A program made the position numbers and the translations under genes. DNA of 7,350 bases from Vulcanimicrobiota bacterium. GTDB taxonomy: Bacteria; Vulcanimicrobiota; Vulcanimicrobiia; Vulcanimicrobiales; Vulcanimicrobiaceae. Of this stretch, positions 1-4,987 are shown piece after piece. The DNA lies in contig JABEUW010000210.1 of NCBI GenBank assembly GCA_013043945.1, positions 1 through 7,350 of the forward strand, read 5' to 3'. The notes beneath the pieces were generated by a model. It made no database searches, was not told the DNA's origin, and saw only the letters and a list, made by a program, of their open reading frames with translations. Every line of letters begins with the position of its first letter. Positions within the stretch are counted from its first letter, which is position 1.

Positions 1-48
1 CCCGATTACCCTCACCATCCGCTCGTGCGTAAGGAAGATTTAAGAAGT

Positions 49-600
49 ATGGTTCAGGTTGGTAAAGCAGCCCCCGAGTTTACGTTGGCCAGCACCAAGG
101 GTGCGACCAGTGCGAAGGATCTCGGCAAAGAGATTTCACTCAACGACTACCGTGGTAAATGGCTGATTTTCTTTTTCTATCCGCTCGACTTCACGTTCGT
201 CTGCCCGACGGAGATCACCGCGCTCTCCGATCGTGCGACCGAGTTCCAGGAGTTCGATTGCGAGATTCTCGGCTGTTCGACCGACTCGGTCTTCAGCCAC
301 TGGGCGTGGTTGAACACCCCGCGTGAGAAGAACGGCATCGCCGGCACGCAGTTTCCGCTCGTCTCCGATTTCACAAAATCGGTCGCACGTGCGTACGGCG
401 TTCTCGATGAGAAGAGCGGCGTTTCACAGCGCGGTCTCTTCATTATCGATCCCGAAGGCGTGCTGAAGTACGCCGTCGTTACCGACGATAACGTCGGTCG
501 CAGCGTCGAAGAGACGATGCGCGTGCTGCAGGCGCTTCAGACCGGCGGGCTCTGCCCGGCGGAATGGAAGCCCGGCAAAGCGCTGCTCCAGAAAGCGTAA
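49..600 (+). CDS. Typical 2-Cys peroxiredoxin (AhpC/Prx1 family, YkuU-like)
   Basis: This is a cytosolic thiol peroxidase that reduces hydrogen peroxide and organic hydroperoxides. The 183-residue product has the normal family length. The peroxidatic cysteine is Cys52 in PLDFTFVCPTE, with the conserved Pro45 and Thr49 before it. The catalytic Arg is probably Arg128 in QRGLFIID. The resolving cysteine is Cys169 in GGLCPAEWKPG, which places it in the typical 2-Cys (AhpC/Prx1) class. I chose the ATG at 49 over a GTG at 25 because the protein then begins MVQVGKAAPEF, as the family does, and purine-rich AAGGAAG and AGAAG stretches precede it. The stop overlaps the start of the next gene (TAATG), so the two are almost certainly translated together. 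From memory, Bacillus subtilis has the same order, ykuU-ykuV. It is probably a general redox gene, not part of the peptide cluster downstream. Confidence 0.95.
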   Translation: MVQVGKAAPEFTLASTKGATSAKDLGKEISLNDYRGKWLIFFFYPLDFTFVCPTEITALSDRATEFQEFDCEILGCSTDSVFSHWAWLNTPREKNGIAGTQFPLVSDFTKSVARAYGVLDEKSGVSQRGLFIIDPEGVLKYAVVTDDNVGRSVEETMRVLQALQTGGLCPAEWKPGKALLQKA

Positions 601-1061
601 TGGCCCTCCGGATGCGCAGCCCCCTCCCATCGTTGGAGGGGGTCGCAACCTGGTGCAACGGCGGCGCGCCGAGTGCCGACGCACTCGCCGGGAAGCCCGT
701 CGTCATCAGCTTTTGGTCGCTGAGCTGCCATCTCTGCCACGAAAGCGCGGAAGCGTTCGCGCGCGTTCGCGACCGTTTTGCAGCGCTCGGCGTAGCGTTC
801 GTTGCAATCCATCAACCGCGTTCGGAGAGCGAGCTCGATATCGTCGCCGTCGAAACCGACGCACGCGGCGAGATGCAATTAACGCAGCCCTGCGCGATCG
901 ATAACGAACACACGCTCGTCGATCGATTCGAAAACCAATTCGTGCCGGCGTTCTACGTCTTCAACCGCAATCACGAGCTGCGCCACTTCCAAGCGGGAGG
1001 CAAAGGCTTCGACCGCGTGGTAACGGCGATCGAACGCATCGTCGAGGAGGCCCCGGTCTAG
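600..1061 (+). CDS. Thiol-disulfide oxidoreductase, thioredoxin fold (YkuV-like)
   Basis: This small cytosolic thioredoxin-like protein (153 residues) should reduce disulfides, quite possibly those of the peroxiredoxin encoded just upstream. The redox motif is Cys43-His-Leu-Cys46 in FWSLSCHLCHE. The cis-proline is Pro116 in ENQFVPAFYVF, followed by LRHFQAGGKGF. These signatures match what I remember of Bacillus YkuV, which also has FWSxSCHLC, VPAYYVF and LRHFQAGG. There is no signal peptide or membrane anchor, unlike membrane-tethered TlpA and ResA proteins. The start at 600 is chosen because it overlaps the peroxiredoxin stop as TAATG and gives MALRMRSPLPSL. An upstream in-frame ATG at 564 would lie inside the peroxiredoxin gene. 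It ends 20 bases before the TfuA-YcaO gene, so read-through into that gene is plausible. Whether it feeds electrons or sulfur to thioamidation is speculation. Confidence 0.92.
   Translation: MALRMRSPLPSLEGVATWCNGGAPSADALAGKPVVISFWSLSCHLCHESAEAFARVRDRFAALGVAFVAIHQPRSESELDIVAVETDARGEMQLTQPCAIDNEHTLVDRFENQFVPAFYVFNRNHELRHFQAGGKGFDRVVTAIERIVEEAPV
620..642 (+). repeat. GC-rich hairpin near the 5' end of the YkuV-like gene
   Basis: CCCCCTCC at 620-627 is perfectly complementary to GGAGGGGG at 635-642, with a 7-base loop. It begins 20 bases after the start codon of the oxidoreductase gene. It could restrain ribosome entry or simply reflect the Pro-Leu-Pro-Ser-Leu-Glu-Gly coding. No T-tract follows, so it is not an intrinsic terminator. 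Confidence 0.5.
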
Positions 1062-1081
1062 CGACAGGGTTCGCTCGCCAC

Positions 1082-3049
1082 ATGCGCCAACGGGGCGACG
1101 CAATGGGTGGAACGCTCGCGATTTTTTGCGGTCCCTCGCTTTTAAGCGAGGACCGCATTGCTATTCCCGGCGCAGCCTACTTGCCGCCGGCGGCGCGCGG
1201 CGATGTCGAACGCGCGGCGCGTGAGTACGACGCGGTGCTGCTCATCGACGGTCTCTTCCATCACGATCTCGCACCCTCGCCGAAGGAATGTTTCGCCGCA
1301 CTCTCGCACGCGCGCATGTTCGGCGCATCGAGCATGGGCGCGCTGCGAGGCGTCGAGTGTGCGCCCTACGGCTTCGTGACCTTCGGCGCGATCGCGCGCT
1401 GGTACGCCACTGAGATCATCGACGGCGACGATGAAGTCGCGCTGCTCACCCATCCGCAGACGCACGCGGCGATGACCGTTCCGCTCGTCAACGTGCGCTA
1501 TGTTGCCTGGCTCGCCGTGCGCCGCAAGCTGCTGAGCGCCGAAGAAGCGCGCGCGTTCGTCGCCGAATCGCGCGCGATCTACTACATGGAGCGGAGTTGG
1601 GAAGCATGTATCGCCCACGCACCAGGGCGCGCGCGTGCGGCACTGTTGGAGATCGCCCGGAGCGAAGGCGACTTGAAGCGGCACGACGCGCGTTTCGCGC
1701 TGCGGAGCGTGCAGCGTGCGTTGGCGCGTCCGTGGCGGCGCGACGATATTCCCGCACCGACGGCGCGATTTGCAGCGAGTTTGACTCCACGCGATACCTC
1801 GCCGATCGTGCTTCCCGCAACGATGCCGAAGGCTCCCGGCACCTACGACCGCGCCGTGCCGTTCGCGCAGACGCTCGCGCTGCTGCCGGAGTTACGGCGG
1901 CGCTACGGCATCACGCGCGTTGCCGATACCACCTTGCTCGATCGCACCAGCATCCCAACGTTTAGTGCGCTGGTTCCGCACTCGCCCGACCTGCTCGGCG
2001 TATACAACGGTAAAGGAATCACGCGCGAGGGCGCGATTGCAAGTGCGGTGATGGAGGCGAGCGAACGGCAGATCGGCGCGCGTGCCGCGCTCGTGCTACG
2101 CCGCGAATCGCTGCGCAGCGTCGCCGAACGAATCGATCTCGATGAATGCGGGCTCCGCCCCGAGGCGCGCGATCTCGTCGTCGAGTGCGTGCGTGGGACG
2201 GAACTGCTCTCGGGCGACGTTATTCCGGTACCGCTCGCGATGGTCGAATGCCCGTGGTTCGGCGAGAAACTCTTTACCACGACGAGCACCAACGGGCTCG
2301 CCTCGGGAAACAACCCGACCGAAGCGATCTACCACGCGCTCTGTGAACTGATCGAACGGCACGCGTGGGCGCTCGCACACGTCCGTTGTTCGCTCGCGCC
2401 GAAGTTCTTTCTCGGCCCCGATGCTCCCGAGCGCGCGTTAATGCCGGAGATCGAACTTCCCACCGGCGAGAGCAATGTCGATTGGTTGGTGCGCGAACTA
2501 CGCGATGCCGGGCTTACGGTACATGCCTTTGCACTCGACGAGCCGCCGCTGCCGATCACCGTGCTCGCCTCGATCTCCGAACCCGATGCGGCGATACCGA
2601 TGGCGCACATGGGGTTGGGCTGCGCGCTCTCGCCCGCGCATGCGCTCACGCGCGCGCTCACCGAAGCGCTGCAGAGCCGCGTCGTCGATATTCAAGCGGC
2701 GCGCGAAGACATGTTGCGCGCCGACGAACCGAAGGGCATCATGGGCGATCACGCGCGGCGGTTACACGAGGTTCCCAAGGGGCGCTGGTATCTCGATATT
2801 CCCGCGCAGCGCATCGCGCTCGCCGATATTCCCGACCGCAGCGGCGAGGATCTCGCCGCCGATCTGCGTGCGACGCTCGAAGCGCTGCGCGCCTACGGCA
2901 TTCCCAGCGTCGTCGCAGTCGATCTCTCGCCGCCCGATCTCCCAATCTCGGTCGTTCGTGCGATCGTGCCGGGGCTCGAGACCTTCATGTTTACCAACGT
3001 CATGGGGAGGCGCGCGCGGGCATTACTCAATCCCTTTGCGATCGGCTAA
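1082..3049 (+). CDS. TfuA-YcaO fusion protein, putative peptide thioamide synthetase
   Basis: The 655-residue protein joins two partners that are usually separate. Residues about 10-215 are a TfuA domain: GPSL at 17-20, LLIDG at 53-57 and the hallmark GASSMGALRG at 81-90. Residues about 255-655 are a YcaO domain, an ATP-dependent enzyme that activates backbone amides. Its ATP/Mg-binding helices are visible as Ser321, Glu325, Glu328 and Arg329 in SAVMEASER, and Glu422, Glu425 and Arg426 in CELIERH. TfuA with YcaO is established for thioamide formation in methanogen McrA and in thioviridamide-type RiPPs, with TfuA thought to handle the sulfur donor. The C-terminus reads NPFAIG and lacks the PxPxP ending typical of azoline-forming YcaOs. 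An in-frame ATG at 1103 (MGGTLAIFCGPSL) is an alternative start; neither start has a strong ribosome binding site. Two RiPP-like precursor genes follow and are the likely substrates. Domain identity is firm; the thioamide product is inferred. Confidence 0.93.
   Translation: MRQRGDAMGGTLAIFCGPSLLSEDRIAIPGAAYLPPAARGDVERAAREYDAVLLIDGLFHHDLAPSPKECFAALSHARMFGASSMGALRGVECAPYGFVTFGAIARWYATEIIDGDDEVALLTHPQTHAAMTVPLVNVRYVAWLAVRRKLLSAEEARAFVAESRAIYYMERSWEACIAHAPGRARAALLEIARSEGDLKRHDARFALRSVQRALARPWRRDDIPAPTARFAASLTPRDTSPIVLPATMPKAPGTYDRAVPFAQTLALLPELRRRYGITRVADTTLLDRTSIPTFSALVPHSPDLLGVYNGKGITREGAIASAVMEASERQIGARAALVLRRESLRSVAERIDLDECGLRPEARDLVVECVRGTELLSGDVIPVPLAMVECPWFGEKLFTTTSTNGLASGNNPTEAIYHALCELIERHAWALAHVRCSLAPKFFLGPDAPERALMPEIELPTGESNVDWLVRELRDAGLTVHAFALDEPPLPITVLASISEPDAAIPMAHMGLGCALSPAHALTRALTEALQSRVVDIQAAREDMLRADEPKGIMGDHARRLHEVPKGRWYLDIPAQRIALADIPDRSGEDLAADLRATLEALRAYGIPSVVAVDLSPPDLPISVVRAIVPGLETFMFTNVMGRRARALLNPFAIG
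1128..1156 (+). repeat. Long imperfect hairpin inside the 5' end of the TfuA-YcaO gene
   Basis: Bases 1128-1141 pair with 1144-1156. The stem is about 13 base pairs with one bulged C in the left arm and a 2-base loop (or a 4-base loop if the innermost pairs stay open). It lies 46 bases after the first possible start codon and 25 after the second. A run of six T precedes the stem instead of following it, so it is not a terminator in either direction. It may modulate translation of the synthetase or be a by-product of coding. Confidence 0.5.
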
Positions 3050-3085
3050 GGGTAGACGAGGGAGTCCTGTTTCGGGCACCGAAGC

Positions 3086-3100
3086 CACCCGTTGCGGGTG
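3086..3100 (+). repeat. Short hairpin in the gap before precursor 1
   Basis: CACCCG at 3086-3091 and CGGGTG at 3095-3100 form a perfect 6-bp stem with a 3-base loop. The 94-base gap 3050-3143 holds this hairpin and the precursor 1 ribosome binding site. I see no convincing promoter and no T-tract. The hairpin could slow transcription or protect the 5' end of a processed precursor message. Confidence 0.35.
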
Positions 3101-3127
3101 CGCCGCTGCGCTCGGATTACAAATAGC

Positions 3128-3133
3128 AGGAAG
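3128..3133 (+). promoter_or_regulatory. Ribosome binding site of precursor 1
   Basis: AGGAAG, ten bases upstream of the ATG at 3144, is the best Shine-Dalgarno match. It fixes the start of precursor 1 inside a much longer open frame that runs back, as shadow frame, through the YcaO gene. Confidence 0.6.
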
Positions 3134-3143
3134 ACCTCTTTTT

Positions 3144-3518
3144 ATGGCTATCGTCTCCCCGGAGAAGCTTTCAAGCGACTTTCTTTCGGCGATGAAGGCA
3201 TCGCCCGCACTCTTCGATGAGTGGGCGCATGCGCCTAAAGGCGATGTCACGGCGCTAGGAGCGCTCGTCGGCCGTACCTTGGGTTTGGCGAAGCCCCCGA
3301 CCGCGAGCGATCTCACCGCAATGGCGGCATGCATGGATGCCGCGCTGGCCGTCGATGCCGCGCGCATCGATGCTGCCAATACGGCGACCCCTTCTGCGGT
3401 TGGGTTCTTCATCTTGATGAAGGAGGACCACGCAGCTCCGACATCTTCGGCGATTCAGGCTGCGAACGCAGGCGCCCCAACCACATTGGGGTTCTTCTTC
3501 ATAATGCAGCAAGGATAG
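3144..3518 (+). CDS. RiPP-precursor-like peptide 1, with two core copies
   Basis: I do not recognise this 124-residue protein as a named family. It looks like the substrate of the TfuA-YcaO enzyme encoded just upstream. Residues 1-70 resemble a helical leader (FLSAMKASPALFDEW, then LGLAKPPTASDLTAMAA at 46-62). The C-terminal half carries two related units of 21 residues, at 75-95 and 104-124. Each begins with Ile-Asp/Gln-Ala-Ala-Asn and ends with Pro-x-x-(Val/Leu)-Gly and a hydrophobic run (GFFILM, GFFFIM). The first 95 residues align without gaps to the 95-residue protein at 4700-4987; I count about 38 identities by eye. The protein is therefore precursor 2 plus an extra 29-residue module. 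There is no Gly-Gly leader cleavage site and no signal peptide. An alternative is a small structural or toxin-like protein, but the short length, hydrophobic repeated tail and position beside YcaO favour a precursor. Confidence 0.82.
   Translation: MAIVSPEKLSSDFLSAMKASPALFDEWAHAPKGDVTALGALVGRTLGLAKPPTASDLTAMAACMDAALAVDAARIDAANTATPSAVGFFILMKEDHAAPTSSAIQAANAGAPTTLGFFFIMQQG
3366..3428 (+). repeat. Core-like unit 1 of precursor 1
   Basis: This encodes residues 75-95, whose C-terminal part reads TPSAVGFFILMKED. It aligns with the unit at 3453-3515 (same spacing of Ile, Ala-Ala-Asn, Pro, Gly, Phe-Phe and Met) and with the last 21 residues of precursor 2. The period between the two copies is 87 bases (29 codons). 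Confidence 0.8.
3453..3515 (+). repeat. Core-like unit 2 of precursor 1
   Basis: This encodes residues 104-124, ending APTTLGFFFIMQQG directly before the stop. It is closer to the tail of precursor 2 (APTTVGMMFFMQPG) than unit 1 is. An 8-residue linker, HAAPTSSA, separates it from unit 1 and may hold a processing site. Confidence 0.8.
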
Positions 3519-3525
3519 CTCTCGT

Positions 3526-3568
3526 CGGCGAGGCACGGCGGCCACATGGCTTCCTCCGTGCCTCGCCG
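3526..3568 (+). terminator. Perfect 13-bp inverted repeat after precursor 1 (attenuator or 3' stabiliser)
   Basis: CGGCGAGGCACGG at 3526-3538 is perfectly complementary to 3556-3568. The inner region can form a further small stem (GCCA/TGGC at 3541-3550). The hairpin starts 8 bases after the precursor 1 stop. No T-tract follows directly, so it is not a classical intrinsic terminator. A hairpin between a precursor and a modifying enzyme gene commonly lets the precursor be made in excess, and I infer that role here. Confidence 0.5.
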
Positions 3569-3575
3569 AAATTCC

Positions 3576-3593
3576 CGGAGGGTACCACCTCCG
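3576..3593 (+). repeat. Second small hairpin after precursor 1
   Basis: CGGAGG at 3576-3581 pairs with CCTCCG at 3588-3593 across a 6-base loop, seven bases beyond the larger inverted repeat. A 5-bp stem (CCTGC/GCAGG, 3673-3685) and a run of six T at 3658-3663 lie further along the same 195-base gap. I could not find a good promoter for the methyltransferase in this gap. Confidence 0.35.
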
Positions 3594-3699
3594 CCAACCC
3601 ACCCTCTGCACCACGACGCGACGCCCTTACAGCACGATGCCTATACTCTTCGGGCGCTTTTTTGTGGCTTCGCCTGCATCGCAGGTGCCTCGCTATTTC

Positions 3700-3703
3700 G
3701 GAG
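3700..3703 (+). promoter_or_regulatory. Ribosome binding site that sets the methyltransferase start
   Basis: GGAG ten bases before the ATG at 3714 supports that start. The open frame extends back to an ATG at 3546, which lies inside the inverted repeat at 3526-3568. The extra 56 residues read as low-complexity Pro/Arg/His sequence unlike a methyltransferase N-terminus. Confidence 0.55.
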
Positions 3704-3713
3704 TACCGCGAAA

Positions 3714-4574
3714 ATGACCAGTAACGGTTCCTTCATGCGGCGGGTGCTTGCGGGCGCTTTGCCGAGTCCGGAGGATATTATCGAGTATTTGATCGCGTTT
3801 CATTCCGAAAAGCCGAGCGCGACGAGTGCGACGATGAAGCAGCTACGGACGGGCTCGGGCCTCAGCTCCTATGATCTGCTCGCCGACGTTCTCGCTGCGG
3901 AGGGCCCGGAAGCACTTCTCGATGTTGGCTGTGGCGATGGAGCTCTTCTGGAGGCGGTCGCGCTTCGAGTACCAACCGTAAGCCTTTTTGGAGTCGATAT
4001 TAGTGACGCCGAACTCGAGTTAGCGAGCCTCCGATTGGCAGCACACTCTAAGACACTTTTAGCTGCTGACATGAACGCGCTTCCGTTCCCGAATGAACGG
4101 TTCGATGCCGTCGCGGCCCATCTCGTCCTAATGCTGCTTCCGGATCCCCTTGCGGCCCTCCGCGAAATCCGGCGCGTCATGCGTTCGGGTTCGCTGCTTG
4201 CCTTCTCGGTGCCGATGTCATCGTCGCACGATGAGGCGTGGGAAGAAACAAACCGAGTTCTCTTTGCAAAAATCCGCGAACACTTCCCGCTGTTCCGCCC
4301 GCCCGATCCATGCGACTCGCGTGTCGAGAGCCGCGAGGGGATCGCCGCTCTTCTTAAATCTGCTGGCTATACTCAGCCACCACATTTCTCTGAGTTTGTT
4401 GTTTCCGCCGATATCCTTCGAGCGCAGCTGTGGGAGATTTTGGCGAACCGGTACGTCGTAGGCTCCCTTCCCGAGCCGCTCAGCGGCGAGTTAGAGAGCA
4501 TTGTCACGCGCGCGGACGCTTCAAAGACATTTCGGTACTCCGCTGCGATTCGACAGGTGTACGTGCGCCGTTAA
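3714..4574 (+). CDS. Class I SAM-dependent methyltransferase (UbiE/Methyltransf_11 type)
   Basis: A 286-residue Rossmann-fold methyltransferase. SAM-binding motif I is LLDVGCGDG at residues 68-76. The acidic residue that would hold the SAM ribose is Asp95 in LFGVDISDAE. The later motifs ADMNALPFP (118-126) and FDAVAAHLVLMLLPDP (130-145) follow in the usual order. The fold assignment is firm; the substrate is not visible in the sequence. The gene sits between the two precursor-like genes on the same strand, so the simplest inference is that it methylates the RiPP, for example at the N-terminus, a side chain or a thioamide sulfur. About 60 residues precede motif I and 140 follow it, room for a substrate-binding cap. 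The gene looks somewhat less GC-rich than the TfuA-YcaO gene. A housekeeping small-molecule methyltransferase remains possible. Confidence 0.9.
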   Translation: MTSNGSFMRRVLAGALPSPEDIIEYLIAFHSEKPSATSATMKQLRTGSGLSSYDLLADVLAAEGPEALLDVGCGDGALLEAVALRVPTVSLFGVDISDAELELASLRLAAHSKTLLAADMNALPFPNERFDAVAAHLVLMLLPDPLAALREIRRVMRSGSLLAFSVPMSSSHDEAWEETNRVLFAKIREHFPLFRPPDPCDSRVESREGIAALLKSAGYTQPPHFSEFVVSADILRAQLWEILANRYVVGSLPEPLSGELESIVTRADASKTFRYSAAIRQVYVRR

Positions 4575-4610
4575 GCTTTCCTGGCAATCCGATTCAGGAG
4601 AAAAGGTGGG

Positions 4611-4659
4611 GCATCCTACAAAGCCGGCAGGAGGTCGTCCTACCGGCTTCGTAGGATGC
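4611..4659 (+). repeat. 49-base near-perfect hairpin upstream of precursor 2
   Basis: Left arm 4611-4632 and right arm 4638-4659 pair over 22 positions with two mismatches (4620/4650 and 4628/4642) and a 5-base loop, GGTCG. This is the strongest secondary structure in the window. It begins 36 bases after the methyltransferase stop and ends 40 bases before the precursor 2 start. No T-tract follows. A second short inverted repeat, ATCGTT/AACGAT, lies at 4660-4678. It could be a repetitive extragenic palindrome, a 5' mRNA stabiliser for precursor 2, a protein-binding site or an attenuator. No flanking target duplication is evident. Confidence 0.7.
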
Positions 4660-4690
4660 ATCGTTCCAAACAAACGATCCGCTAAAATAA

Positions 4691-4696
4691 GAGGAG
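4691..4696 (+). promoter_or_regulatory. Ribosome binding site of precursor 2
   Basis: GAGGAG lies three bases before the ATG at 4700 (five bases if GAGG is the pairing core). This is a strong Shine-Dalgarno at short spacing and supports efficient translation from this start. Confidence 0.65.
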
Positions 4697-4699
4697 AGA

Positions 4700-4987
4700 A
4701 TGACCACATTACAACAGCAGGCAGTAGCGGCCGGCTTTCTTCACGTTCTCGGCGCTTCCCCCAATCTATACAGTGAGTTAGAGAAAATCTCTAAGCACGA
4801 CACTGCTGCGGTGGGTGCGTTTATCGCGAAGACATTAGGCCTCGCGCAACCGCCAAATGCAAGCGATCTCGCTGCAATGGCCGCGTACGCCGATGACGCG
4901 CTCCACGATCAGGCCGAAAAAATAAAGGAATCAGGCCTTGCAGCTCCTACCACGGTGGGAATGATGTTCTTTATGCAACCGGGTTAA
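4700..4987 (+). CDS. RiPP-precursor-like peptide 2, with one core copy
   Basis: A 95-residue protein homologous to precursor 1 along its whole length with no gap. The most conserved block is TLGLAQPPNASDLAAMAA (residues 45-62; precursor 1 has TLGLAKPPTASDLTAMAA). The tail AAPTTVGMMFFMQPG (81-95) matches both core-like units of precursor 1. The conserved pattern is Pro-x-x-(Val/Leu)-Gly, three or four large hydrophobic residues, Met, then a short polar end. I do not recognise the family. The predicted role is a ribosomally made peptide whose tail is modified by the TfuA-YcaO enzyme, with residues before about 78 acting as leader. A long hairpin precedes it. Its last codons, including the conserved Met-Gln-Pro-Gly, overlap the 3' end of the convergent regulator gene by 17 bases. 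No cysteine is present in the tail, so a thiazoline-type or AviCys-type modification of cysteine is excluded for this peptide. Confidence 0.82.
   Translation: MTTLQQQAVAAGFLHVLGASPNLYSELEKISKHDTAAVGAFIAKTLGLAQPPNASDLAAMAAYADDALHDQAEKIKESGLAAPTTVGMMFFMQPG

Noticed and set aside
2475..3143. Long upstream extension of the precursor 1 frame
   Set aside because: It runs through the YcaO gene in another frame and reads as Arg/Ser-rich shadow sequence; the AGGAAG site places the start at 3144.
3642..3647. TATACT as a -10 box for the methyltransferase
   Set aside because: No acceptable -35 element lies 16-18 bases upstream (the sequence there is CGACGC-like), so I do not call a promoter.
3621..3663. 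Intrinsic terminator with CGCCC/GGGCG stem and six T
   Set aside because: The stem is only five pairs with a loop of more than 25 bases; too weak to call.
3546..3713. N-terminal extension of the methyltransferase to the ATG at 3546
   Set aside because: The start would lie inside the inverted repeat, the added residues are low-complexity, and a ribosome binding site supports 3714.
4611..4678. CRISPR repeat or insertion sequence end
   Set aside because: There is a single palindrome, no spacer array, no transposase and no clear target duplication.
4683..4688. TAAAAT as a -10 box for precursor 2
   Set aside because: Transcription would begin within the ribosome binding site, and no -35 element is seen at the right distance.
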